Shown: positions 16,709 to 26,031, counted from the first letter of the stretch. The stretch is 64,000 nt of DNA from PALSA-243 sp963743705 (GCA_963743705.1 CAVUQS010000021.1:186001-250000), one strand, 5' to 3'. Notes: generated from the sequence alone by a model not told the origin. A program made the numbers and translations.

Positions 16709-19639
16709 CTAGAAAGCTACCTTGACAGAGAACTGCAGCGAGCGCGCCGGCAACTGCGCGGTGATACCGGCAAGCGGAGCGCCGAACCCTGCGCCGGCCG
16801 TGGCGCCGTTGCCCCACGTGCCGCTGAAGCCAACGAAGTTGGGGTGATTGAAGACGTTGAACGCCTCGACGCGCGGAACGATGCGAACCCGCTCATTGAA
16901 CAGCACGAAGGGCCGTTCGAGGAAGGGCGCGAAATCGTAGATCGGGCGGCCGTGGCCGGCGTTGCGGCCGACTACGACGCCGTTGATCACCGGACGATCG
17001 GTGCTGGTGCCGGCGCCGGTGTTGTTGGCGCCGGTGGTGTAGTTATAGGGCAGACCCGAGCCTAGCGTGACTACGCCGCCGATAGTGATATTGCCGGGCA
17101 GGATGTAGAGACCGCTGCCGACGAAGCGCTGACGCTGATCGAACAACGCATTGCCATTCTCCACCTTGCCGGTGAAGTTCGGATCGTTGGGGTTCTGGCC
17201 GGTGGCGTCGGGATCGACGTTATCGATGGCGTGCGACCACGTGTAGCTCAGCAACATGGAAGCGCGATGGCTGAAGCTATGCGAGAGGCTCACGTCGAGC
17301 GCGTCGTAGAACAGGTAGCCGTCGTTGACATCCGCTTGAATGGCGGCGTACGGCGGTTGCGGATTGGTGGCGGCGGTGGTGCTGCAGGTTAGGTTGTTCT
17401 GCTGATACCACCAGATCCAATACGGACGGGTGCAATTGGCGGCCTGCGCGGTGCGAACCTGACCCGCCGCCGTGCGAATGAAGGGCGACGGAGGATCGAC
17501 ATCCAGCGGGCGGTTGATTCTCAACGTGTGCGCGCCCACGTAGTCAACGCTCAACACCCAACGCGACATCAATTGGCGCTCGATGCCGATGCTCCATTGC
17601 TGCGAATAGGGGTTCCACAGGCCGCTCTGATAGTTGACGAGCGTGTTGGTGGGGAAGAACTGGTTGTAGTAGGAAGCATCGCCGGGACGGAGATAGAGGC
17701 TGCGGAGCGGCGCAATGGCGTTGGCCGGGAAAGCCGGAAGCGGCGCGGCAGCGACGGCCGTGGGGAAGCCGACCTGACCGGGCGAGGCGGTGTAGTTGAA
17801 CACGCCCGTGGGCCCGGTAAGCGCATAATTGGCTTCGGAGTTATCGACGATCTGCGAGTAGTAGATGCCATATCCTCCGCGAATGACGGTTTTGCCATCG
17901 CCGTGGATGTTGTAGGCGAAACCGATGCGCGGCGCGAAATCCTTGTTGGAATCGGTGAAGGTCTGGCGCTCGTAACGCAGGCCGAGGTTGATGGTGAGGT
18001 TCGGGCGGACTTTCCAATCGTCCTGAACAAATAGGGCCCACAGCGTGTCATTCACGGTGTAGCTGGCGTTGCCATAGCTCTGCGTGTAGCTCTTGACGTT
18101 GGCGATGTTGTTCAAGTACGTCGGGCTTTCGCAGACCGTAAGGGCGAGCGTGCAGGTGTTGTAGCTGAACATGCCGAGGTAGATCGGGCCGCCGAATTCC
18201 TTGCTGTTGCCGCCGGTGTGGGCGAAAATCATGTCGCCGCCGAACTTGATCTGGTGATGGCCCTTCACGGTCGAAACGACGTCATTGGCCTGATACTGGC
18301 GGTTCATCAAGAGCGCCGATTGCGACGTGCCGGAAGTGAACGTGCCGCCGGTCGAGACCGGCACGCTGAACTGGGTTCCGTTGATCACGGGGTCGAATTC
18401 GGTGATGGGCGCCGCCAACTGGAATTGCAAGCGCAGGTTGTTGAGGAACGTCGGGCTGAGCACGGCGGTTTCGCCGACTTCTTCCGAGTAAGTGCGGCGG
18501 CGGAATACGCGATCGACGGAGGGAAGGCTGTTGCCGCCTACCGCGCCGTTGGGGTTGGTGTCGTGGAAGCCATCGACGTCGCTGCGGAAGAAGAGATTGT
18601 TCTTGTCGTTGATGCGATGATCGAGGCGCATGAAACCGAGCCAGCCGCGATAGTGGCCCACGAATACGCCGGGCGCGACCGGCGAAATGACCGGCGACCC
18701 GCGATCCTGGCGGCTGAATTCACCTGCCACGAAGAAATGCGTGTTGCCGCTCGACCCTATGGGGCCGGAAAGCGATAGATCGCTCTGGCCGAGGGTATCG
18801 TTGGTGATGTCGTTGCCGCTGGCGGCGTTAGCGACGGTGAACCCGGCAAGCGAAGCTTCGGAGCCCGAAGGACGCCACAGTTCCATCAATTCGCCGTGAT
18901 ACTTGCTGCCGCCGCTCTTGGTGATGATGTTGATCACGCTGCCCGTGCCGCCGCCGTATTCGGCGGAAAACGCGTTGGCGAGCACGCCCATCTCAAGCAC
19001 CGCGGAACGCGGAATGTTGCTGAAGATCGTCTGCCGGCCCCAGCTATCGTTGCCGTTGCTGCCATCGATTTCGAACCACGCCTGACGGCGGCCGGCGCCG
19101 TTGGTGGTGAAAAGGTCTTCGTTCATGAAGATGTCGCCCTGATTGATGGCTGGGCGGTTGGCCGCGTTCAGGAGCGGCAGGAATGTGATGCGCTGATTGG
19201 GCAGCGGCGTCTCGGCGATCTGACGCTCGCCCAGAACGGTGCCCACCTGCGGTTCATCGGTGCGAACCTCGTCGGCGGCGCCGGTGACGGTGACGCGGGT
19301 CGCGCCGGCAGCGATATTCAACTGCAGGTCGATGGTGGCGTTAGCGCCGCCGCGAAGCTCAATATCGGCCACTTTGGCATCGGCGAAGCCTTGCTTCGAA
19401 GCCGCGATTTGGTATCGGCCGGCAATGGGCAAGCCCTCAATCGAATAAGCGCCTGAAGCATCGCTGGTCGCGCTGCGTTGTAGATTGTTTTCCGAGTTTT
19501 TTAATGCGATCTGTACGCCCGAAACAGGCGCCTTGCTGGCATCGGTGATTTTGCCGGTGATAGTCGCGGTATCCGGCGTTTGGGCGGCTAATGAAAGCGC
19601 GTACATGAAGACCGCGGAGCCGCAAATGAAACGAGACAT
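16709..19639 (-). CDS. TonB-dependent receptor with N-terminal carboxypeptidase-regulatory-like domain (Oar-like)
   Basis: A 976-residue outer-membrane protein. Seen: a signal peptide to about residue 19, a CarboxypepD_reg-like beta sandwich at about 24-105 (ITGKITDASKAPVSGVQI), a plug region around 115-260 with SAEYGGGTGSVINIITKSGG, and a long beta-strand-rich barrel ending in Phe (SLQFSVKVAF), the usual outer-membrane insertion signature. Such Oar-like receptors are hugely expanded in Acidobacteriota, and their ligands are rarely known. A GGGAGG lies three bases before the ATG. The gene has its own 72-base upstream gap with a 10-bp palindrome, so it is probably transcribed separately from the M56/BlaI pair. 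Confidence 0.93.
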   Translation of the reverse strand: MSRFICGSAVFMYALSLAAQTPDTATITGKITDASKAPVSGVQIALKNSENNLQRSATSDASGAYSIEGLPIAGRYQIAASKQGFADAKVADIELRGGANATIDLQLNIAAGATRVTVTGAADEVRTDEPQVGTVLGERQIAETPLPNQRITFLPLLNAANRPAINQGDIFMNEDLFTTNGAGRRQAWFEIDGSNGNDSWGRQTIFSNIPRSAVLEMGVLANAFSAEYGGGTGSVINIITKSGGSKYHGELMELWRPSGSEASLAGFTVANAASGNDITNDTLGQSDLSLSGPIGSSGNTHFFVAGEFSRQDRGSPVISPVAPGVFVGHYRGWLGFMRLDHRINDKNNLFFRSDVDGFHDTNPNGAVGGNSLPSVDRVFRRRTYSEEVGETAVLSPTFLNNLRLQFQLAAPITEFDPVINGTQFSVPVSTGGTFTSGTSQSALLMNRQYQANDVVSTVKGHHQIKFGGDMIFAHTGGNSKEFGGPIYLGMFSYNTCTLALTVCESPTYLNNIANVKSYTQSYGNASYTVNDTLWALFVQDDWKVRPNLTINLGLRYERQTFTDSNKDFAPRIGFAYNIHGDGKTVIRGGYGIYYSQIVDNSEANYALTGPTGVFNYTASPGQVGFPTAVAAAPLPAFPANAIAPLRSLYLRPGDASYYNQFFPTNTLVNYQSGLWNPYSQQWSIGIERQLMSRWVLSVDYVGAHTLRINRPLDVDPPSPFIRTAAGQVRTAQAANCTRPYWIWWYQQNNLTCSTTAATNPQPPYAAIQADVNDGYLFYDALDVSLSHSFSHRASMLLSYTWSHAIDNVDPDATGQNPNDPNFTGKVENGNALFDQRQRFVGSGLYILPGNITIGGVVTLGSGLPYNYTTGANNTGAGTSTDRPVINGVVVGRNAGHGRPIYDFAPFLERPFVLFNERVRIVPRVEAFNVFNHPNFVGFSGTWGNGATAGAGFGAPLAGITAQLPARSLQFSVKVAF

Positions 19640-19692
19640 AGACCTCCCTGGAATATGTCTAGGCTACAAAACGGCGGCCGCTACTACCACGG

Positions 19693-19702
19693 ATAGTACT
19701 AT
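19693..19702. promoter_or_regulatory. Perfect 10-bp palindrome upstream of the TonB receptor
   Basis: ATAGTACTAT, 54 bases upstream of the receptor start and just after the M56 stop. A BlaI-family regulator is encoded 1 kb upstream, and BlaI sites are dyads of TACTA-like halves, so it could be an operator. This is inference only. Confidence 0.3.
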
Positions 19703-19711
19703 TGCGAGGGG

Positions 19712-20671
19712 TTAATGCATCAAGCGTTCGAGCAGCCCGTGCACGCCGCTCAAAACGCCGGGAACGTTCAAGGCAGCCAATAAAGGCGCGGCGACGAATG
19801 CCGCCGCCATACGCGGCCCGACGATGCGCGGCGATGCCGGCGCCGGGGCGGAACCATCGAGCAATCGCTCCACGCGCCGCGAAATATCGTCACCCGCGGG
19901 CACGAATGCGCTCATCAGAGGGGAAGGCTGCGGGGCGACGCCGAGCCGCGCCACCCGTACCAAGGCCTCGGCCAGCGGGAGCGAAAGGCGCGGATCTTCC
20001 GCGACGGCGCTATCGTCGGCGGCCCATTCTGAGAAGCGCGCCCAGGCGCGGTCCACGTTGCGAAAGAGGCTGAGACCGGGAAAAGTTTCGGGCGCCAGCA
20101 GAAGCAGCAGCCGCTTGAAGTTGTCGGAGGAATCGCGATGCGCGCGCTCGTGGCGTATGGCCGCCGCCATTTGATCGGCATCGAGAGCCTGCGCCACGCT
20201 GCGCGACACAATCACGCGCGGGCGCAGAACGCCGGCCAACCCGACCATCGGCGCGCTGCCTTCCCAAAGCCAAACGGCATCGGATGCGCCCGGCAGTTGC
20301 GAGGAGCAACGCTCCATACAGCGCCGCGAGCGAATTCCCGCACGCAGGGCGCGAACCAAAGACGTGATCCAGACGGAAGCGCCCAGAGCGGCCGCGATCA
20401 CAAACGGAAGGCCAGCCTCTTCCGAGCCCTTTTCATTTTCAAACGACAGAAAGCTCGGCAGACAGAGCGCAACTACAGACCCCACCGCGAAAAGGACCGG
20501 GAACAGACGCACGCCCAGCAGCAGTGCAGCCGCAGACCGCGCCGGCATGTTTTCCGCACGGCGGAGCGCCCAGGACGCGAACCCGCGCGCCAGAGCCGAC
20601 ACCGCCAAATGGATCAGAAAAAACGACGCCAGGCACACGGACAACAAGCGCAGCGCATAAGGGAGAATCAT
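19712..20671 (-). CDS. BlaR1-like M56 family membrane metallopeptidase
   Basis: A 319-residue M56 peptidase. Seen: N-terminal hydrophobic helices at about 5-30, 50-73 and 88-108, and the zinc motif HERAH at residues 174-178 followed by a hydrophobic stretch. In BlaR1/MecR1 the zinc protease domain triggers loss of the BlaI repressor after an extracellular sensor binds beta-lactam. This protein lacks a long C-terminal penicillin-binding sensor domain, so it must sense something else or rely on a partner. It is coupled by ATGA to the BlaI-like gene. No beta-lactamase or PBP is nearby; the TonB receptor follows. Confidence 0.85.
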   Translation of the reverse strand: MILPYALRLLSVCLASFFLIHLAVSALARGFASWALRRAENMPARSAAALLLGVRLFPVLFAVGSVVALCLPSFLSFENEKGSEEAGLPFVIAAALGASVWITSLVRALRAGIRSRRCMERCSSQLPGASDAVWLWEGSAPMVGLAGVLRPRVIVSRSVAQALDADQMAAAIRHERAHRDSSDNFKRLLLLLAPETFPGLSLFRNVDRAWARFSEWAADDSAVAEDPRLSLPLAEALVRVARLGVAPQPSPLMSAFVPAGDDISRRVERLLDGSAPAPASPRIVGPRMAAAFVAAPLLAALNVPGVLSGVHGLLERLMH

Positions 20672-21102
20672 AATTTTCCTCTCTGGCTCAATTCCTTGCG
20701 TTTGATCTTGATCTTGCGCTCGAGCTCGTCGAGCAGCGCTTCATCCTGGGTACCGACAGCGTCGACCAGGCACGATATCAACAGTTCGCCGGATGGCTGA
20801 GGCCCGGCGAGGAACGCGGCCAGAAAATCTCCAGCGCGTTTTTGTTCCCATTGCTGACGGCTGAACCGCGGCGTATAGAGAAATGCGCGCTCCGATTTGC
20901 GGCGGTCGAGCAGGCCTTTCTTGTAGAGGCGATCGAGCGTGGTCATCACCGTGGTGTAAGCGAGGGAGCGGTCAAGGTGCTGAATGACATCGCGCACATT
21001 GCCTTCGCTGCATTGCCAAAGGACATCCATGACGTCGGTTTCGAGATGTCCGAGCGGTTGTACGCCTGCGGCGGGTTTACGTGATTTGAAAAGGCCAAGC
21101 AT
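20668..21102 (-). CDS. BlaI/MecI/CopY family transcriptional repressor
   Basis: A 144-residue winged-helix repressor. Seen: an N-terminal helix-turn-helix with LETDVMDVLWQ and the recognition segment AYTTVMTTLDRLYKKGLL that defines the BlaI/MecI/CopY family, followed by a C-terminal dimerisation helix rich in Lys and Glu. It would bind a dyad operator and be inactivated through the coupled M56 peptidase (ATGA overlap). Targets are unknown; self-regulation and the adjacent TonB receptor are candidates. The acidic-basic C-terminal extension is a little longer than usual. Confidence 0.93.
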   Translation of the reverse strand: MLGLFKSRKPAAGVQPLGHLETDVMDVLWQCSEGNVRDVIQHLDRSLAYTTVMTTLDRLYKKGLLDRRKSERAFLYTPRFSRQQWEQKRAGDFLAAFLAGPQPSGELLISCLVDAVGTQDEALLDELERKIKIKRKELSQRGKL

Positions 21103-21177
21103 GGGAACTGGGTGGAATTTTAGCAGAAAACGGCGCGGACCTTCGGGTCGCTTGCGCGGGGTTGGAGCACTGGGCCC

Positions 21178-23043
21178 CTAAAGCACGATGCGTTCGTCGC
21201 CGTCGCGGCGGGTGATGCGTTCGCGGTCGAGGAATTCGAGCAGAGGGATAGCGTATTTGCGGGAGACGCCGGTCCATTCCTTGAAACCGGGGACCGCGAA
21301 CCGCTCGCCGCGCCGGGCTTGCAGTAATTCGCGCAAGCGGGCTACAGCGGTGTGGTGTAGAGTCAGCTCGGCGTTGATGCGAACCAGTTTCTTTTCGCGA
21401 AGCAGGATCTGCATCAGTTCGCGGGCGCGAGCGGCTTCGACTCCCGATTTGGCGAGAGCCTCCGCCGCCGAAGGAGCGGCGAGCCCGGCGGTCTCGAAAG
21501 CGCGCTCGATGGCCTCGCGGGCTTGCATTTCGTCGTCGCGCAGAGCGACCTTGCGCCCGCGGAGACGCGCGATCTCGGCGTCGACGACGATCTCTTTCGA
21601 ATCCGCCAGCAGGGCTTCCAAAACGAACGGCGGAACTCCGGGCAACTGGGCGTTGCGCAGATCGTGCAAAGCGACGCCTGGCTGCAAGGGGTGGGCGGCG
21701 TGAAATTCGCGGACGGCCTTTTCCAGTTTGGCGCGCGCGGCTTGAAACCAAGGACGGGCGATGTAATAGGGCGGCGTCAGCGCAACCAGCGGCGCCTTCG
21801 TTGCAGCGGCGCCGACCGCGGATTCGGTCATTCCGGTACGGGCGATCAGTTCCTGCATCGGCAATCCGAAGGCCGCATCCGCGACGAGGGTGGCAATGGT
21901 CTGTGACGGGTCGCCGGTTGCTAACGCGTCCAGGAATTCCTTCGCGGAAACCCCGCCGGCTTTGAAACGGCGCGCGCCGGTATCGATGACTACCCCGCCG
22001 CCAATCGTGGTGACCGGCGAAAACATGCGGACGATGAAGCGGTCGCCGGGAAGTAACAGCGCGGGCTCGCGCAGCACGATGCGCGCATAGGCGCTCTCAC
22101 CGGGCTGTATCGCCGTGACGCCGAAAAGGCGCACTTCGGCTTCGATTTCGGCGGCGCCGGAATGAAAATGTACGGGTGCGCGGTGCTTGAGCGGCTTGGC
22201 CGAGCGCAGAAGTTGCAGGCGGCAATCGATCTGCTTCACGGCGCGAAAGCGGCCGGGCGAAGCGAGAACGTCGCCGCGTTTCAGCTCAGAGGTTTCGATG
22301 CCGGCGAGGTTTACGGCGGTGCGCTGGCCCGCGGTGGCGCGTCCGGTTTGAGAGCCGTGCACCTGGACGCCGCGCACGCGCAGCCTGCGGCCCTCGGGAA
22401 ACAACTCAACCTCTTGTTCCTTTTCGACGGCGCCTGAAATTAGGGTGCCGGTGACCACGGCGCCGAAGCCTTTCATGGAAAACACGCGGTCGATAGGCAG
22501 ACGAAAATGGCCGGCGGCGTCGCGCGGCGGAGCGGAGAGCGCCACGCGCGCCAACTCCTTTTTCAGTTCCACGATTCCGGCGCCGGTGGTGGAACTGACG
22601 GGCACCATAGGCGCGCCCGCGAGAAACGAACCCGCCACCAATTCTTCGACTTCGAGCTTCACCAACCCGAGCATGTCGGCATCGGTGAGATCGCTTTTGG
22701 TCAATGCGATGACGCCGCGCGGGATTTGGAGCAAGCGGCAAATATCGAAGTGCTCGCGCGTTTGCGGCTTGACGGATTCATCCGCGGCGACCACGAATAA
22801 CGCCAAATCGATGCCGCCAACGCCGGCCAGCATGTTCTTGACGAAGCGCTCGTGGCCGGGAACGTCGACGAAGCCGATGCGCAGGCTGGAATTCAGCTCG
22901 AGATGAGCGAAGCCGAGATCGATGGTGATGCCACGGCGTTTTTCTTCGGCGAGGCGGTCCGTATCGGTGCCGGTGAGGGCTTTGACCAGCGATGTTTTGC
23001 CGTGATCGATGTGCCCCGCGGTTCCGGCGATGACGTGCTTCAT
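21178..23043 (-). CDS. selB: Selenocysteine-specific translation elongation factor SelB
   Basis: A 621-residue GTPase that delivers Sec-tRNA to in-frame UGA codons next to SECIS hairpins. Seen: the SelB-type G1 region AGTAGHIDHGKTSL with RRGITIDLGFAHL, DVPGHERF (G3) and ALTKSD (G4), the two beta-barrel domains, then about 250 C-terminal residues of tandem winged helices that bind SECIS RNA. The length matches known SelB proteins, so it is complete. No selA, selD or tRNA-Sec is in the window, and no selenoprotein candidate is recognised. It is coupled by ATGA to the DUF1624 gene downstream. Confidence 0.96.
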   Translation of the reverse strand: MKHVIAGTAGHIDHGKTSLVKALTGTDTDRLAEEKRRGITIDLGFAHLELNSSLRIGFVDVPGHERFVKNMLAGVGGIDLALFVVAADESVKPQTREHFDICRLLQIPRGVIALTKSDLTDADMLGLVKLEVEELVAGSFLAGAPMVPVSSTTGAGIVELKKELARVALSAPPRDAAGHFRLPIDRVFSMKGFGAVVTGTLISGAVEKEQEVELFPEGRRLRVRGVQVHGSQTGRATAGQRTAVNLAGIETSELKRGDVLASPGRFRAVKQIDCRLQLLRSAKPLKHRAPVHFHSGAAEIEAEVRLFGVTAIQPGESAYARIVLREPALLLPGDRFIVRMFSPVTTIGGGVVIDTGARRFKAGGVSAKEFLDALATGDPSQTIATLVADAAFGLPMQELIARTGMTESAVGAAATKAPLVALTPPYYIARPWFQAARAKLEKAVREFHAAHPLQPGVALHDLRNAQLPGVPPFVLEALLADSKEIVVDAEIARLRGRKVALRDDEMQAREAIERAFETAGLAAPSAAEALAKSGVEAARARELMQILLREKKLVRINAELTLHHTAVARLRELLQARRGERFAVPGFKEWTGVSRKYAIPLLEFLDRERITRRDGDERIVL

Positions 23044-24134
23044 GGAAGCGGCTCAGGCGCCGCCAAAGCATCCGCTCTGCTCCAGCGGCGGCGAGCCCAC
23101 TGTAGCACTTCCTTGCGGTATGTCTTGGCCGACGAGACGCCGAGCAGGAACAGAACCACCACAAACGCGAGCGACGTAGTTTGCCCGACGCTCAGCCGCT
23201 CTTTGAAGAACCACATCCAACGGCCATAGATGAGCTCGATATGCACCCAATAGATGAGCAGCGATGTCGTGCCGAACTGCCGCAGCCAGCTCCAGCCATC
23301 GCGCGCCACGTACTGCGTCCAAACAAAGGCGAGCGCGAGCAGCAGCAGGGTGACGCTCTGCTTGGTGAGCACCTGCGCCGGACTGTTCAGCCAGAAATCG
23401 GACGCGGCGTAAATGGAATACGGCAAATGCGCGCAGTATTGGCAACAGGCAATAACGCCTCCGGCCGCGAGGACAGTCCATTGCATGGCGCGATCCAGAC
23501 GCTCGGCGGGAATCAGGCGTAGCGCGCTGCCGGCAGAGACGCCAAAAGCCAGATAGGCGCCCCAGGGAAAGAAGCCGAACGCGCGATGATCGGGAACAAC
23601 GTAGGCGCGCACCAGCGCCGGAACGCCCTGCCAGTCGATTTGCGAAACCAGCGGTGACGCGAGAGCGATTGCCACGCCCAGAACCGCGCACAATCGGGCG
23701 CGCTCCGCCGTGCGGAAGATCGCCATTACCGAAATTACGGCGATGGCGAAGCCCATGCAGTTGAGGATATCGACGCGCCAGAAATCGGCCCACGAGGAAA
23801 CGGGAAGCCCCGCGACCATCATGAACGCGCGAAACGCGAAGGCCAGAAAGAACAGGTAGCCCGAGCGCTGCAGCGAAACCCAAAAGCGTTGGCGCGGGAG
23901 CAGGCCCTTGCGTTCGCTCGAATGCATCAGAAACGCCAGCGTGACGCCGGTCAGGAAGAGAAAAATCGCGGGCGGCATGCCGCCGATGAATTGCGAGAAC
24001 ATGAACGCGCCGCCGGGGCGCAGATCGCTTCGCAGGTAGGAATCGAAAACGTGTCCCTGCAGCATGATGGCTGCGCCGAGGCCGCGCACCCAATCAAGGT
24101 ATTGAAGACGCTGGAGACTGGTTTTGACCTTCAT
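23040..24134 (-). CDS. DUF1624/heparan-alpha-glucosaminide N-acetyltransferase-like membrane protein
   Basis: A 364-residue polytopic protein with about nine to ten hydrophobic segments. Seen: the start RLQYLDWVRGLGAAIMLQGH and FLFLTGVTLAF, typical of DUF1624/HGSNAT-like membrane acyltransferases, where the His in the first helix is conserved. Members are presumed to move an acyl group across the membrane; donor and acceptor are unknown here. It follows selB with an ATGA overlap, which looks positional rather than functional. An acyltransferase-3 relative is the main alternative. Confidence 0.75.
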   Translation of the reverse strand: MKVKTSLQRLQYLDWVRGLGAAIMLQGHVFDSYLRSDLRPGGAFMFSQFIGGMPPAIFLFLTGVTLAFLMHSSERKGLLPRQRFWVSLQRSGYLFFLAFAFRAFMMVAGLPVSSWADFWRVDILNCMGFAIAVISVMAIFRTAERARLCAVLGVAIALASPLVSQIDWQGVPALVRAYVVPDHRAFGFFPWGAYLAFGVSAGSALRLIPAERLDRAMQWTVLAAGGVIACCQYCAHLPYSIYAASDFWLNSPAQVLTKQSVTLLLLALAFVWTQYVARDGWSWLRQFGTTSLLIYWVHIELIYGRWMWFFKERLSVGQTTSLAFVVVLFLLGVSSAKTYRKEVLQWARRRWSRADALAAPEPLP

Positions 24135-24156
24135 TTCCCTGGGTTGGCGGACGCGT

Positions 24157-24849
24157 TTAGTGGAACAGCCGTTCCTTGCGTACGTTCTTAGGTAGATTCA
24201 GTTTCACTTGCGCGTCGGCGACCGGGCCGAGCTTCATGTTGGAGTAGGTCTGGATTTTGTAATCGAGATCGCCTTTTTCGTAGAGCTTCTGTTGTACGGC
24301 AACACCGGTTTCGTCGGAAATCCACACTTCGATCTTGGGGAACATCTGCGCCAGTTGAGGATCGTTCGGGTTCAGAACGAGCCGCGTCGCGGGTTGTCCT
24401 TTGACTGTGTCCGGGCCACCGAAGGCGACTTTATAATCCTGCTGGAGGTCCTTGGACGTGCCGCCCAGTCCCATTAAGAGCACGGCGTCGATGAGGCCGT
24501 GATATTTCTTTCCGAGATCGTCGTCGGCGACGGTGTTGGTCTTGGGCGTGTACTTGGCGACGTGCGTGCCATCGATGGCAATTTCCTGCAAGTTGGGCTG
24601 GCCGTTTTCGGTGAGGAATTTTTCGAGCACCTGAATCGCGTGCGGCCCAGTCTTGCGGAAGGCGATAGTGCCGGTGAATTTGTCGTTGGAATTGACGAAA
24701 TTTTCGTGATCGATTCGCTCCCAATCGGCCGTGAATCCTTTAAACGTGGCCGCGGCTTTATCCATTCGCTGGTAGATGTCCTGCAGCGAGCCGGCGGCGA
24801 AGCAGGCCGGGACAGAAAGCAGTAGAGTGAGCAGGATTCGCGATCGCAT
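24157..24849 (-). CDS. LolA-like periplasmic lipoprotein carrier family protein
   Basis: A 230-residue exported protein. Seen: a signal peptide ending near ACFAAG, then a LolA/outer-membrane-lipoprotein-sorting fold pattern (short N-terminal helix LQDIYQRMDKAAATFKGFTADW, repeated amphipathic strands, GTIAFRKTGPHAIQV, and a C-terminal LNLPKNVRKE strand). It is longer than E. coli LolA (about 180 mature residues) and could belong to the wider sorting-protein family rather than being the true LolA. It lies 11 bases downstream of the single-helix protein gene and 22 bases before the DUF1624 gene, in one minus-strand run. Confidence 0.82.
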   Translation of the reverse strand: MRSRILLTLLLSVPACFAAGSLQDIYQRMDKAAATFKGFTADWERIDHENFVNSNDKFTGTIAFRKTGPHAIQVLEKFLTENGQPNLQEIAIDGTHVAKYTPKTNTVADDDLGKKYHGLIDAVLLMGLGGTSKDLQQDYKVAFGGPDTVKGQPATRLVLNPNDPQLAQMFPKIEVWISDETGVAVQQKLYEKGDLDYKIQTYSNMKLGPVADAQVKLNLPKNVRKERLFH

Positions 24850-24860
24850 GCAAGCGTTCC

Positions 24861-25211
24861 TTAAGGCCGGGCGAAGGCCATGTAGCCTTGGAGTTCCCCT
24901 TCCGAATCGCGCACCGGCTCAACGCGCGCGACGCTGAGGCGATTATTCCCCGTACGGATTCGCAGGAGCTCATTCAATTTGGCCGTGCGCTGACCCTCGG
25001 GAATGCCGGCCACAAGACGGGCTTCGACGAAGAACGCGGAAACGCCGTTCTCGGAGGAGATCATGGCGATGCTGCTGGCCTTGGCAATGCGCGGCTGGTC
25101 GCCAAACCACGTGTGCGGGGTCAGGAAAATGAAAGCCAGAATGATGCCAACCACTACGTCGTATTGCCATCCGCCCCGTGGGAAATCCCACAGGATGAAA
25201 CGCTTGAGCAT
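24861..25211 (-). CDS. Small single-span membrane protein, acidobacterial
   Basis: A 116-residue protein with a cytoplasmic start (MLKRFILWDFPRGGWQYD), one hydrophobic helix at about 18-32 and a soluble remainder ending FARP. I recognise no family. It directly precedes the LolA-like gene, so a role in envelope biogenesis is possible. It begins 59 bases after the phosphatase stop and probably shares a transcript with the genes downstream. Confidence 0.65.
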   Translation of the reverse strand: MLKRFILWDFPRGGWQYDVVVGIILAFIFLTPHTWFGDQPRIAKASSIAMISSENGVSAFFVEARLVAGIPEGQRTAKLNELLRIRTGNNRLSVARVEPVRDSEGELQGYMAFARP

Positions 25212-25270
25212 CGTTTTTTATTTTAGCAACGCGGCGCTTAGGAATGGCGGGACCCGGCGCCGAAAACGGG

Positions 25271-25774
25271 CTATTTCGCGTGCGCGAGGCCGGCAGCGTA
25301 ATGGGAAATCCATTCCCGCTGGGCCTGGGTTTCGGGCACGGGGACGCCGCGGGCCTGGCTAACCTCGTCAATCGCCTCGGCTGGATCAACGCCATGCAAA
25401 ATCAGCGCGCACGCCGCCATCATCCCGCTACGGCCGATGCCTTGACGGCAGTGCACGACAACGGTGCGACCCGCCGTAAGAGCCGAATCCAGGGTATCGA
25501 CGGCCTTGGCGAATGCGGATTCGGAAGACGGCACATCACGGTCGGCGATGGGGAACGTGTGAAACACGAGACCTTCGGCGCGGGCGGCCACGGCCTCATT
25601 CTCCACCCCCAAATCGTGTTCCTCGCCGGGCGTAAGCAGGGACAACACGTCTTGGACGCCCTCACGGCGCCAACGGAGCATTTCGTCCTCCAGCCAATCG
25701 CCGCCGCGCGGGCGAGCGGCCATCCAAAGCTTGCCCGGCCATGGGCCTTCGACAGGATAAAACTCGCCTCGCAT
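25271..25774 (-). CDS. Dual-specificity/tyrosine protein phosphatase
   Basis: A 167-residue cysteine phosphatase. Seen: the P-loop HCRQGIGRSG with nucleophile Cys109 and Arg115, and a preceding ADRDVP loop that supplies the general-acid Asp (78 or 80). The compact size and MRGEFYPVEGPWPGKLWMA start fit bacterial dual-specificity-like phosphatases. ATG 25774 is set by a TAATG overlap with the upstream ParB-like gene; the open frame to 26092 only shadows upstream genes. The substrate could be phosphoprotein, phosphosugar or phosphoinositide. Tight coupling to the ParB-like protein suggests they work together. Confidence 0.87.
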   Translation of the reverse strand: MRGEFYPVEGPWPGKLWMAARPRGGDWLEDEMLRWRREGVQDVLSLLTPGEEHDLGVENEAVAARAEGLVFHTFPIADRDVPSSESAFAKAVDTLDSALTAGRTVVVHCRQGIGRSGMMAACALILHGVDPAEAIDEVSQARGVPVPETQAQREWISHYAAGLAHAK

Positions 25775-26031
25775 TATTTTTCGTCCGCGAACCCAGAGTC
25801 TTCTTTCAATATAACCTCGCGCGGGAGAGCATCGACGTCGATACTTCGCGATCGCAGCACCTGAACGCGATGATGTCCGTCGAGGATTGTCCCATCGATT
25901 CGCGCCTTCAGGCAGTCCTTCCCGCCGGGCTTCAGCGTAGCCAACAGAGTTTCCGTAGACAGCTTGTCGAGGATAGCGACTTTGGAAGGGACCAGTGGAT
26001 GTAGCGCTCTGAGCGGGACCTGGTTCTTCAC
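25774..26031 (-). CDS. Small ParB-like domain protein
   Basis: An 85-residue protein whose core, TILDGHHRVQVLR, is the conserved second motif of ParB/Srx-type N-terminal domains, preceded by HPLVPSKVAIL at the N-terminus. There is no helix-turn-helix, so it is only the nucleotide-binding ParB-like module. Start and end are both locked into neighbours: ATGA with truB upstream and TAATG with the phosphatase downstream. This supports it as a real gene despite its size. The function is unknown. ParB-like modules bind CTP or ATP in better-studied relatives. Confidence 0.75.
   Translation of the reverse strand: MKNQVPLRALHPLVPSKVAILDKLSTETLLATLKPGGKDCLKARIDGTILDGHHRVQVLRSRSIDVDALPREVILKEDSGFADEK

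Noticed and set aside
21103..21177. Gap upstream of blaI considered as a tRNA-Sec site next to selB
   Set aside because: 75 bases is shorter than a tRNA-Sec and no long acceptor or variable arm is present.
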